Shown: one piece after another, positions 35,065-42,809 of the stretch | How positions within the stretch are numbered: the first letter of the stretch is position 1 | Layout: the number at the start of each line of letters is the position of its first letter | Made by a program: the position numbers and the translations under genes | Assembly: GCA_963783505.1 (NCBI GenBank) | Contig: CAWAOP010000056.1 | Location: 372,001-436,000, forward strand | Length of the DNA: 64,000 nt | Direction: 5' to 3' | From: BOG-224 sp963783505 | GTDB lineage: Bacteria; Acidobacteriota; Terriglobia; Bryobacterales; Bryobacteraceae | The notes under the pieces: generated by a model | What the model saw: only the letters and a program-made list of their open reading frames with translations | Told to the model about the DNA's origin: nothing | The model's database searches: none

Positions 35065-36243
35065 ATGAAAGAGTGGGCTCAAAAAATCCGATCGGGCGAT
35101 GCCCGGGCGCTGGCTCGCCTGGCGACCGGGGTGGAAAACCGCTATCCGTGGGCCATCGAGGCCCTGAATGATCTGGCGCCGTTCGCCGGCCACGCGCGCA
35201 TAGTGGGGATTACCGGGCCGCCTGGGGCGGGGAAGAGCACGCTGGTGGACGCTCTGGCCGCGGCGTTGCGGGCTCAAGAGAAAACCGTCGCCATCATCGC
35301 CGTGGACCCCAGCAGCCGGGCCACCGGCGGAGCTATTTTGGGCGACCGCATCCGTATGCAGCGCCATCATGCGGATACGGGCATTTTCATCCGGTCCATG
35401 GCCACGCGCGGCGCGCTAGGCGGCCTGGCGCGAGCTACCGAGGATATGGCGCGCCTGATGGACGCTTCCGGCCGCGATTACGTTCTGATAGAAACCGTCG
35501 GCGTCGGCCAGGATGAGGTGGAAATCGCCGGGCTTGCGCAAGTAACCGTCGTAGTGCTGATTCCAGGCATGGGCGACGATGTGCAAGCCATCAAGGCGGG
35601 AATCCTGGAAATCGCCGACGTGTTCGTGGTGAACAAGGCGGACCAACCGGGGGCCGATCAAGTCGAACGGGAACTGCGGAGCATGCTCGACCTCGACAGC
35701 GCCGCCCGGCCACAGCCGGCCATTGTCCGCACGGTCGCTACCGAAGGCGTGGGCTTGCAGGAATTGATCGGGGAAGTAGAGCGAGTCTCGACTCAAGCGG
35801 CGAGGCGGGCCTCCGGCCTGCCTGCCCCAACGGACCCAGCGCCGAACATCTCAATCGAACACCTCGGGATCGCGGTGCGGAGCATTGACGACGCAATCCG
35901 CTTCTGGCTGAATCTGGGGCTTCCCGCGCCGGTACGCGAGCACGTGGCTTCGGAGCGGGTCAACGTCGCTATGCTTCCGGCGGGGGGCCCGCAAATCGAA
36001 CTGATCGAACCCTCCGCTCCGGATTCGCTGATTTCCAGGTTCCTCGATCATCGCGGGCCGGGCCTGCACCATGTGGCGCTTCGGGTTTCGGACTTGGGCG
36101 CGGCAGTCGCACGGTTGCGCGCTTCCGGCGCGCGGCTGCTCAACGAACCGCGGGAAGGCGCGGGCGGCCGTCGTTACGTTTTTGTCCATCCGGCCTCCAC
36201 GGGCGGAGTATTGTTGGAACTGATACAGGAGAGTACAACTTGA
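35065..36243 (+). CDS. fusion of MeaB/ArgK-type GTPase and methylmalonyl-CoA epimerase
   Basis: ATG 35065 gives 392 residues with two full domains. Residues 1-255 are a MeaB/ArgK G3E GTPase: P-loop GITGPPGAGKST, IIAVDPSSRATGGAILGDR, ETVGVGQDEVEIAG and NKAD. Residues about 268-392 are a VOC-fold methylmalonyl-CoA epimerase: SIEHLGIAVRSIDDAIRFWL, ELIEPSAPDS, GPGLHHVALRVSD and VLLELIQ, keeping the His and Glu metal ligands. MeaB protects and reloads B12-dependent methylmalonyl-CoA mutase; the epimerase supplies its substrate. The two steps are joined in one polypeptide here. The mutase itself is not in the window. Confidence 0.92.
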   Translation: MKEWAQKIRSGDARALARLATGVENRYPWAIEALNDLAPFAGHARIVGITGPPGAGKSTLVDALAAALRAQEKTVAIIAVDPSSRATGGAILGDRIRMQRHHADTGIFIRSMATRGALGGLARATEDMARLMDASGRDYVLIETVGVGQDEVEIAGLAQVTVVVLIPGMGDDVQAIKAGILEIADVFVVNKADQPGADQVERELRSMLDLDSAARPQPAIVRTVATEGVGLQELIGEVERVSTQAARRASGLPAPTDPAPNISIEHLGIAVRSIDDAIRFWLNLGLPAPVREHVASERVNVAMLPAGGPQIELIEPSAPDSLISRFLDHRGPGLHHVALRVSDLGAAVARLRASGARLLNEPREGAGGRRYVFVHPASTGGVLLELIQESTT

Positions 36244-37100
36244 AACCGGCCATCGGAATCATTGGCGGCAGCGGCCTCTACTCCATGCCAGGCTTTGAGG
36301 CGGCGGAGGAAGCCTGCATCGAAACCCCGTTCGGCGCGCCCTCGGACAATTACGTCTTGGGAAGGCTGGCGGGCCGGGACGTGGCGTTCCTGGCGCGGCA
36401 TGGGCGCGGGCACCGCATATCGCCTTCGGAATTGAATTTCCGCGCGAACATCTACGGCATGAAATCGCTGGGCGTCGAACGCATTCTGTCGCTTAGCGCG
36501 GTGGGGTCGCTCAAGGAACAACATCGCCCGCTCGATTTCGTGATCCCCGATCAATTCTTCGACCGGACGCGCGGCCGCGTCTCGACGTTTTTCGGAGACG
36601 GGCTGGTGGTCCACATCGGTTTCGCCGATCCCATTTGCCCCGAATTGGCGGGCATTGTGGCGTCCGCGTGCGGCGCGGCGGGAGTCAACGCTAAGCGCGG
36701 CGGAACGTACCTCTGCATGGAAGGTCCGGCGTTCTCCACCAAAGCCGAGTCCAACGTGTACCGCTCCTGGGGCATGGACGTGATCGGCATGACCAACCTT
36801 CAGGAGGCCAAGCTCGCGCGCGAAGCCGAGATTTGCTACGTGACAATCGCCATGGTCACGGATTACGATTGCTGGCATCCGGATCACGACGCGGTCACGG
36901 TGAGCCATATCATCGCCAACCTGAACAGGAACGCCGAGAATGCGGCCAAGGTCGTCTCCGCGGCCGTCGCCGCAATACCGGCGGAGCGCGGCTGCCAGTG
37001 CGGCTCGGCGCTCGCTCACGCCATCATCACGGACCGCAAGCTGATTCCGGACGCCACCCGCTCGAGGCTGGGGATTCTGATTGACAAGTATCTCCGTTGA
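36240..37100 (+). CDS. mtnP: S-methyl-5'-thioadenosine phosphorylase
   Basis: 286 residues from TTG 36240, overlapping the previous stop (TTGA) with AGGAGAG upstream. PNP/MTAP motifs are IIGGSGLY, ARHGRGH, MEGPAFSTKAESNVY, GMTNLQEAKLA and TDYDCW. The last favours adenosine-type (MTA) substrates, since guanosine phosphorylases have Asn there. It phosphorolyses MTA to adenine and 5-methylthioribose-1-phosphate in methionine salvage. The other salvage genes are not nearby. Confidence 0.93.
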   Translation: MKPAIGIIGGSGLYSMPGFEAAEEACIETPFGAPSDNYVLGRLAGRDVAFLARHGRGHRISPSELNFRANIYGMKSLGVERILSLSAVGSLKEQHRPLDFVIPDQFFDRTRGRVSTFFGDGLVVHIGFADPICPELAGIVASACGAAGVNAKRGGTYLCMEGPAFSTKAESNVYRSWGMDVIGMTNLQEAKLAREAEICYVTIAMVTDYDCWHPDHDAVTVSHIIANLNRNAENAAKVVSAAVAAIPAERGCQCGSALAHAIITDRKLIPDATRSRLGILIDKYLR

Positions 37101-38274
37101 GGACCTCGCGCGGCGGGCGCTCGACGCGTGTCTGGAGGGCCGCGCGCCCGCGGAACTTCCCGCGGCGCTGATCGACGATCCGGGCGGCGAGGCGCTCTTC
37201 GGAATTTTCGCCGAAGGCCTCGCGGACCGGTTCGACCCGGTCCTGTGCCAGGACTACTTACGCTTGTTCGCAAAAGCCGTGGAGCGAGTTTGGCCCCGCG
37301 CCGATGCGGATTCGCTGATCGCCCGCTATCAACGGGTCCGGCAGACGCGTCCGGTCGATTTCGAGCCGCCGAGAGTCTTCGTGCTTTCTCGCGTCACGCT
37401 CGGCGCCGATGTTGCAGTCACCAGCGTATTGATGGATGCGGCCAAGAGACGCTTCCCAAACGCCGAGATCGTATTCGCCGGACCGGCCAAGAACTTCGAG
37501 ATGTTCGCGGGAGATCCGCGCGTTTGCCATCTCTCTCTGGCGTACCGGCGCGGCGCTCTCGGCGAGAGATTGTCTCTTTGGCCGGAGTTGGCGCGAGCGA
37601 TCGCGCAGCCGGATGCGCTCGTGATTGACCCCGATAGCCGTCTCACGCAACTCGGCCTTCTGCCCGTATGTCCGGACGAACGCTATCGCTTCTTCGAGAG
37701 CCGCGCCTATGGAGGCGGCTCCGCGAAAGCGCTGCCCGAGCTTGCCGCCGAGTGGGCATTCGAGACGCTCGGCGTGGCCGGCGCGAAGCCATACCTGGCT
37801 TTGGAGAACCCGGAGCCACGCGGATCGCACATCGCCGTAAGCTTTGGCGTCGGAGAGAACCCGGCCAAGCGCCTCCCCGATCCGTTCGAAGAAGAGCTTC
37901 TTCGAATGCTGGCAGCCTCCGGCGCCGCGATCCATATTGATAAAGGCGCCGGTGGCGGAGAAGCGGCCCGAGTGACTCGCGCGGTGGAACGCTCCGGCGC
38001 GCGCGCCACGTTCTGGGATGGCTCGTTCGCCGGTTTTGCGAGGATCATCGCGAGCGCCAGGCTCTACTTAGGTTACGATTCCGCCGGCCAGCACGCAGCC
38101 TCGGCCAGCGGCGTGCCTCTTATCAGCATTTTCGCGGGCTTCCCATCGGAGCGAATGTTCCACAGGTGGCGGCCCTGCGCGGCGGGCGCAACCGTGATCC
38201 GCGTGGATGCTCGCAGACCTCAAGAGGCATTGGAACGGGTTCGGGCAGCGCTCTCAGGCCTACTGACCACTTGA
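37081..38274 (+). CDS. glycosyltransferase family 9 (heptosyltransferase-like)
   Basis: 397 residues. The only sensible start is TTG 37081, overlapping mtnP by 20 nt. The GT9/GT-B architecture is visible: a first Rossmann half (RVFVLSRVTLGADVAVTSVL, RFPNAEIVFAGP) and a second with SARLYLGYDSAGQHAASASG and VPLISIFAGFPSERMFHRWR, matching the D-S-G-H-A nucleotide-sugar loop. It probably adds a sugar to lipopolysaccharide or another envelope glycan from the cytosolic face. The first 100 residues are extra compared with minimal heptosyltransferases. Confidence 0.82.
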   Translation: MTSISVEDLARRALDACLEGRAPAELPAALIDDPGGEALFGIFAEGLADRFDPVLCQDYLRLFAKAVERVWPRADADSLIARYQRVRQTRPVDFEPPRVFVLSRVTLGADVAVTSVLMDAAKRRFPNAEIVFAGPAKNFEMFAGDPRVCHLSLAYRRGALGERLSLWPELARAIAQPDALVIDPDSRLTQLGLLPVCPDERYRFFESRAYGGGSAKALPELAAEWAFETLGVAGAKPYLALENPEPRGSHIAVSFGVGENPAKRLPDPFEEELLRMLAASGAAIHIDKGAGGGEAARVTRAVERSGARATFWDGSFAGFARIIASARLYLGYDSAGQHAASASGVPLISIFAGFPSERMFHRWRPCAAGATVIRVDARRPQEALERVRAALSGLLTT

Positions 38275-38391
38275 CTGGTCATTATGGTCAGATATAGAAT
38301 TCAAGCGTCGGCAACGAGGTAAGCGTGAGGGCATGCCGGACGGCCAACAACCCCTCTGTAAAAGCGCGACAACTTGTTTGTCCGGCTATCG

Positions 38392-38590
38392 GTGTGCGCC
38401 AAGTGCGGCCCCACCCGGCAGGGATTCGGCGAAGGTATGACAACCGGAGTGACGCCCCGGTGAAAGGCCGGATCGGACGGGCGACGGGAGTACGCACGCC
38501 ACATCAAGAAGATCATCGTTAAGCCGTGTGCGGGAAAACGCAGCACGGTTTGAAGGGGGTTGATGGAAACGGGCCGGCGGTAGTGGTACC
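38392..38590 (+). mobile_element. fragment of a group II intron (no intact RT gene)
   Basis: GTGTGCGCC at 38392 resembles the 5' GUGYG boundary. A TGAAAGGCC segment at 38461 resembles the conserved domain I GGTGAAAGTCC. At 38521-38551 lies a domain-V-like hairpin: AAGCCGTG pairs with CACGGTTT, with a one-base bulge, TGCG/CGCA and a GGAAAA loop; the catalytic AGC triad is present. Domain VI-like sequence follows. The approx. 200-bp length and absence of a reverse transcriptase mean it is a deletion remnant. The remaining 38275-38391 holds nothing I recognise. Confidence 0.5.
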
Positions 38591-38604
38591 GCGCCATAAT
38601 ACCA

Positions 38605-38841
38605 ATGAAGGAATCCACGCTGCCGGCGAGCGAGTTCAAAGCCAAGTGCCTTCACTTGCTGGACGAAGTCGCGGAGTCCGGCCAGACTCTTGTCATCACC
38701 AAGCGAGGTAAACCGGTGGCCCGCGTAGCTCCCATTCTCGCGCCCGACAAGCGCTTGCGGGGAAGCTGGAAGGGCCGGATCAAGATCCAGGGCGACATCG
38801 TAAACTTCAATTTGGCGGACGATTGGGAAAGCGCCCGCTGA
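38605..38841 (+). CDS. Phd/YefM-family antitoxin
   Basis: 78 residues: MKESTLPASEFKAKCLHLLD, EVAESGQTLVITKRGKPVAR, VAPI. This is the Phd/YefM N-terminal DNA-binding fold with the TKRGKPVA loop; the C-terminal tail (IKIQGDIVNFNLADDWESAR) would block the toxin. The stop is 1 nt before the toxin ATG. A CATAAT hexamer (38595-38600) lies 4 nt before the start and there is no Shine-Dalgarno, so leaderless expression is possible. It follows the group II intron fragment. Confidence 0.88.
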   Translation: MKESTLPASEFKAKCLHLLDEVAESGQTLVITKRGKPVARVAPILAPDKRLRGSWKGRIKIQGDIVNFNLADDWESAR

Positions 38842-38842
38842 T

Positions 38843-39244
38843 ATGCTCTCCGCGCTGCTGGACACCCACATCCTGGTCTGGTGGCTCTCCGATCAGGGTC
38901 GATTGAGCCGGGCTCAGGTCCGCGCACTCTCGGAAATCGATTCGGGAAGCGCCACGGGCGCTATCAGCGGCATGACCCTCTGGGAGGTGGCCGTGTTGGT
39001 TGAAAGAGGCCGCCTCCAGATCGGCGGCTCCGTGGACGTGTGGCTTGAGGAGATTCAGAGCCATCCCCGGCTGACCGTGTTGCCGATCACGGCGGCCATA
39101 GCCATCGAGAGCGAGCGCCTCGGCCCGAACTTTCCCAAAGATCCCGCCGACCGTATCATCGCCGCGACGGCGCGCTGCCACGGCCTGCGCCTGCTCACCG
39201 CCGACGATAAGATCCGCCGCTGGGGCGGCGTTCCGATTATCTGA
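38843..39244 (+). CDS. vapC: VapC-type PIN-domain toxin
   Basis: 133 residues with the PIN active site: LLDTHILVWW (first Asp), SGMTLWEVAVLVERGRL (Glu), DPADRIIAATARCHGLRLLT (Asp), ADDKI (fourth acidic residue). These coordinate Mg for endonucleolytic cleavage of RNA, usually tRNA. It directly follows its Phd-type antitoxin, the common VapC/Phd pairing of environmental bacteria. Confidence 0.92.
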   Translation: MLSALLDTHILVWWLSDQGRLSRAQVRALSEIDSGSATGAISGMTLWEVAVLVERGRLQIGGSVDVWLEEIQSHPRLTVLPITAAIAIESERLGPNFPKDPADRIIAATARCHGLRLLTADDKIRRWGGVPII

Positions 39245-39380
39245 GCCGCGGCCGGGCCGCGAGCGTGAGCGCGGCGGCCACCTCATCGTCATCGGACGCC
39301 AGGAGAACCTGCGGACCCTCGAAGCATCTCTTGGAGCTGCGCAACTTCTGCGCGGGTAAGGACTGGCCGCGAGTCCGTCT

Positions 39381-39386
39381 TATAAT
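39381..39386 (+). promoter_or_regulatory. -10 element (TATAAT) upstream of the FxLYD-like protein
   Basis: A consensus TATAAT lies 26 nt before ATG 39412. No good -35 is seen 17 nt upstream. Confidence 0.4.
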
Positions 39387-39411
39387 TGAAGTTCGGCGAC
39401 CGCCCCCGAAC

Positions 39412-40029
39412 ATGTTCAAGAGCCTCCGAAGTTTCGTCGAATCGATCCTCTTCGCAGGCATTCAGCCAGGCGGAAAGCGGCAGGCTGAGCCCCGGACCGG
39501 ATGGTTCGGCCGGCTCCGCGACCGCATCGACCGGTTCATCTCCGGCGGCCGGCCCAAAGACCCTCTTTACCTTTCCAACCGGACCTGGGGCCAGCGTCTT
39601 CGATTGGCTGCCGTCGTCGCCGTCCCGTGCTTGGTTATTGCGATCGGGGTGGCAATCATTCTGAGCGGCGCATTCCGCCCGAAAGCGCCTCCGCCCAAAG
39701 AGCTTTCACCAGGCGAACTCCTCTCCAAGATGCTGCCCGACCTGGAAAAGCAAGCCCACATCGAGATCAACCAAGACGCGGAGGTGACGGTGGTTCATGT
39801 GGAACCCTCGAATCCCCCGCGCGTGGCCGGTACGCTGAAGAACAACACCACTAGTCCGCACTCCTTCGATTTGACGATCGACTTCGCGGACGAGAATGGC
39901 TCTCACGTCGGATCGGACAGTTGTACGGTGGAGAAGGCCGCCGCTTCCACGACAACCAATTTCACGTGCCCGCTCAGAATTCCTCGAGCGACCTACGCCC
40001 AAGTCCGGCTGGTCAAGACGCTGAATTGA
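39412..40029 (+). CDS. single-pass membrane protein with FxLYD-like domain
   Basis: 205 residues. A 65-residue cytosolic N-terminus is followed by one membrane helix (LAAVVAVPCLVIAIGVAIIL, about residues 65-85), then a periplasmic beta domain: VAGTLKNNTTSPHSFDLTID, FADENGSHVGSDSCTVEKAA and a final strand before YAQVRLVK. That pattern matches FxLYD/DUF3426-like domains of unknown function. It runs toward argJ, the two separated by a repeat element. Confidence 0.7.
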   Translation: MFKSLRSFVESILFAGIQPGGKRQAEPRTGWFGRLRDRIDRFISGGRPKDPLYLSNRTWGQRLRLAAVVAVPCLVIAIGVAIILSGAFRPKAPPPKELSPGELLSKMLPDLEKQAHIEINQDAEVTVVHVEPSNPPRVAGTLKNNTTSPHSFDLTIDFADENGSHVGSDSCTVEKAAASTTTNFTCPLRIPRATYAQVRLVKTLN

Positions 40030-40041
40030 GAGAAGCCGGAA

Positions 40042-40172
40042 GAGGGAAGGGTGAATGCTGAATACTGAAGGATCCCCGCCTTCTGCCTTCGGTATTCAGC
40101 CTTCAGTACTCAGGTTTCCTCTTTTACTCCGCGTTCCGCCTTCAATATTCAGCCTTCCGCCTTCCCCTCTTA
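40042..40172. repeat. inverted-repeat element, family D
   Basis: GCTGAATACTGAAGG (40056-40070) is mirrored with one mismatch at 40086-40100 and, less exactly, at 40139-40155; GGAAGAGGGAAGG near 40047 is mirrored near 40160-40171. The nested palindromes fill the gap between convergent genes and could act as a two-way terminator. Confidence 0.65.
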
Positions 40173-41348
40173 CGTCCGATAGCTCGCATTGATGCGGATA
40201 TAGCCTTCCGTGAAATCGCATGTCCAGAAGCGGGCGGAACCTTTTCCCGAGCCCCTCACGTTGAGCCGGATCGCGCATTCTCTAGCGTCGAGCTTCTGTT
40301 TCAGTTCCGGTTCCGAGAAGTCCGCCGCAAGTCCGCCGCGGCACACCTTCACGCCTTGAAGGAAAACGTCTGTCTTGGCGGGATCGAATGCGACTCCGGC
40401 ATTGCCCGCCGCCGAGAGAATCCGGCCCCAGTTCGGATCGCTTCCGGCGATGGCCGTCTTGACGAGCGGCGAGTTGGCAATGGCGCGCGCCATGCGGGCC
40501 GCGTCGTTGTCGCTCGGCGCGCCAGTCACGTCGATGGTAATGAGCTTTGATGCGCCTTCGCCGTCTCTCGCGATGGCTATGGCGAGTTGCTGCATTACCT
40601 GGGAAATCGCCCCTTCCACCGCTTCCAACTCGCCGCGCCCAGGCCGCACGCCGGATGCGCCGTTCGCGAGCAGGATGAGCGTGTCGTTCGTGGATGTGTC
40701 GCCGTCCACGGAGAGCCGGTGATAGCTGGTCTCAGCCGCCCGCTTCAGGATCGTGCGAAGGGTGGGCGCCGGAATATCGGCGTCAGTCATCACAAATCCC
40801 AAGGTAGTCGCCATACCCGGTTGGATCATGCCGGAGCCCTTGGTCATCCCGGCGATCCGCACGGTTCCGCCTCGAAAACCCACTTCGGCCCGCGCGGTTT
40901 TCGGAACCAAGTCAGTCGTCATGATGGCCCGCGATACGTCGTCGAACCGTTCCGCCGAGAGCCCCGCGACGAGCCGGGGCAGGGCATCGACAATCTTGCG
41001 CGGATCCAGTTCCACTCCGATCACTCCGGTGGAAGCGGGCAGCACTTGCGTCACGGGCAGCTTCAGCGCTTTTGCCGCCCCGCGGCACGTTGAAAGAGCG
41101 ACGCTCGCTCCCGTCCGCGTGGCGCAATTCGCGTTGCCTGCGTTCGCCAGGATCGCGCCGGCGCGCCCTTCGGAAATCTCCAGATGGCGGCGGCACAGCT
41201 TCACCGGAGCGGCCTGCACGCGGTTTTGAGTGAAGATCGCCGCCGCCGCCGCCACCGGGTCGCTCACGATCAGGACAAGATCGTCCTTCTCGACCTGGCG
41301 AATGCCGGCGTACGTCGCTGAGTATCGGTATCCAAGAGGCAAGTTCAC
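40170..41348 (-). CDS. argJ: bifunctional glutamate N-acetyltransferase / amino-acid acetyltransferase
   Basis: 392 residues from GTG 41348, overlapping the fmt stop. The self-cleavage site is KGSGMIQPGMATTLGF, where the Thr after Ala becomes the N-terminal nucleophile of the beta chain. The C-terminus has SDPNWGRILSAAGNAGV and ends YIRINASYRT, as in ArgJ. It recycles acetyl groups between N-acetylornithine and glutamate in arginine synthesis; whether it also uses acetyl-CoA cannot be decided. It is the last gene of aroC-def-fmt-argJ. Confidence 0.95.
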   Translation of the reverse strand: MNLPLGYRYSATYAGIRQVEKDDLVLIVSDPVAAAAAIFTQNRVQAAPVKLCRRHLEISEGRAGAILANAGNANCATRTGASVALSTCRGAAKALKLPVTQVLPASTGVIGVELDPRKIVDALPRLVAGLSAERFDDVSRAIMTTDLVPKTARAEVGFRGGTVRIAGMTKGSGMIQPGMATTLGFVMTDADIPAPTLRTILKRAAETSYHRLSVDGDTSTNDTLILLANGASGVRPGRGELEAVEGAISQVMQQLAIAIARDGEGASKLITIDVTGAPSDNDAARMARAIANSPLVKTAIAGSDPNWGRILSAAGNAGVAFDPAKTDVFLQGVKVCRGGLAADFSEPELKQKLDARECAIRLNVRGSGKGSARFWTCDFTEGYIRINASYRT

Positions 41349-42280
41349 GCGATGAGTTCTCCCAAGGTATCGGTTTCGATCAGACGCTGGCCGTTGGCGA
41401 AATCGGCGGCGGGCATGCGCCGGCGGCCTTCAAGCTGCACTTCGAGCAATTCCAGCGAGCCTTCCCCGCACGCCACAACCACCGGCCGTAAGGATGCGAA
41501 GCGGCCCGGCGCCGCCGCCCGCGCGCTCGCCACTACGCGCGAACGCCAGATGTGCAATGTCTGGCCTCGAAAGCCGGTGTACGCGCCCGGCCACGGCTGA
41601 AAGCCGCGCGCGCGGTTGTAAAGCGTCGTGGCGGGCCGGCGCCAGTCGATGAGGCCGTCTTCCTTCTTGAGGATGGGCGCGAGCGTGGCTTGTGAATGAT
41701 CCTGTTTCCGGGCCTCAATGGTTCCGGCCTCGATGCCCGCCAGGGTCTCCACCAGCAAATCCGCGCCCATGACCGCCAGCCGCGCCCCGAGTCCCACGCC
41801 GGTTTCCTCGGGTCCGATCTCCGCCTCGCGGACAAGCAGGATATCGCCTGTGTCCAGGCCCGCGTCGATGCGCATGGTGGTGACGCCGGTGCGCGTCCCG
41901 CCGTTGGCTATCGCCCATTGAACGGGGGCCGCGCCGCGGTATTTCGGCAACAGCGAAGCATGAACGTTGATGATTCCGTGCGAAGCGATATCGATGATTG
42001 TCTGAGGGATAATCTGTCCGTAGCCCACCACCGCCATCGCGTCCGGCGACAACTCGCGCAGTTCTTGAACGGCCTCGGGCCGCCGGATGCGTTCGGGCTG
42101 AGACACCCGAAGCCCGAGCCGCAAGGCCGTTTCCTTTACCGGCGTCGCGGCATCGCGCTGGCCACGGCCGCGCGGCCTGTCGGGCTGAGTGAATACCGCC
42201 AGAATCTCGTGGCCGGCTTGCGCCAGCCGTTCCAGGCAGGGAACGGCGAAGGACGGAGTGCCGAGAAACACCAGCCGCAT
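41345..42280 (-). CDS. fmt: methionyl-tRNA formyltransferase
   Basis: 311 residues. Motifs: MRLVFLGTPSFAVPCLERLA, then NVHASLLPKYRGAAPVQWAI with the catalytic Asn-His and SLLPxYRG formyl-THF loop, then TGDIL. The C-terminal OB-like domain follows KKEDGLIDW. It formylates initiator Met-tRNA. It lies 9 nt after def, the usual def-fmt pairing, and overlaps argJ by 4 nt (GTGA). Confidence 0.96.
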   Translation of the reverse strand: MRLVFLGTPSFAVPCLERLAQAGHEILAVFTQPDRPRGRGQRDAATPVKETALRLGLRVSQPERIRRPEAVQELRELSPDAMAVVGYGQIIPQTIIDIASHGIINVHASLLPKYRGAAPVQWAIANGGTRTGVTTMRIDAGLDTGDILLVREAEIGPEETGVGLGARLAVMGADLLVETLAGIEAGTIEARKQDHSQATLAPILKKEDGLIDWRRPATTLYNRARGFQPWPGAYTGFRGQTLHIWRSRVVASARAAAPGRFASLRPVVVACGEGSLELLEVQLEGRRRMPAADFANGQRLIETDTLGELIA

Positions 42281-42289
42281 CGGCGCCGC

Positions 42290-42805
42290 TTACTCCCACT
42301 CGCCGGCGCTCTTCAGCTTCCGGATCTTCCGCTTCATCAGATCGCGTTTCAGCGCGCTGATCTGCGTGAAATAGAGCTTTCCGTGCAGGTGATCGGTCTC
42401 GTGCAGAAACGCGCGTCCTAGCAAATCCTCGGCGGTCTTCTCAAAAACCTCGCCTTTGGCATTCTTGGCGCGGATGGTTACGCGCTTCCCGCGCCGCACC
42501 TGCTCGCGGAAGCCCGGAATGCTCAGGCATCCCTCTTCGCCCGTTTGCTTGCCCTCCACGCGCATGATCTTCGGGTTGATGAGGACCAGCTTATCCGCCG
42601 GGTTTTCGCCGTTCGAAACGTCGATCACCGCGATCTTCTTCCCGATGCCGATCTGCGGCGCCGCGAGGCCCACGCCTTTCGCGGCGTACATGGATTCGAA
42701 CATGTCGTCGATCAGCTTGTTCAGTTCCGGCGTGTCGAATTCCGTGATATCGGCGGCTTCCATTTCCAACACCGGATCGCCGTATTTTACGATCGGATAC
42801 ACCAT
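42290..42805 (-). CDS. def: peptide deformylase
   Basis: 171 residues with all three motifs: GVGLAAPQIG, EEGCLSIPGF and HETDHLHG, giving the Cys and two His metal ligands and the catalytic Glu. It removes the formyl group from nascent proteins. It starts 4 nt after the aroC stop and is followed by fmt, so formylation and deformylation are co-expressed. Confidence 0.96.
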   Translation of the reverse strand: MVYPIVKYGDPVLEMEAADITEFDTPELNKLIDDMFESMYAAKGVGLAAPQIGIGKKIAVIDVSNGENPADKLVLINPKIMRVEGKQTGEEGCLSIPGFREQVRRGKRVTIRAKNAKGEVFEKTAEDLLGRAFLHETDHLHGKLYFTQISALKRDLMKRKIRKLKSAGEWE

Positions 42806-42809
42806 AGCG

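Noticed and set aside
42290..42805. HETDH instead of HEIDH in peptide deformylase as an inactivating change
   Set aside because: The position between Glu and Asp is variable in the family; all metal ligands and the catalytic Glu are kept.
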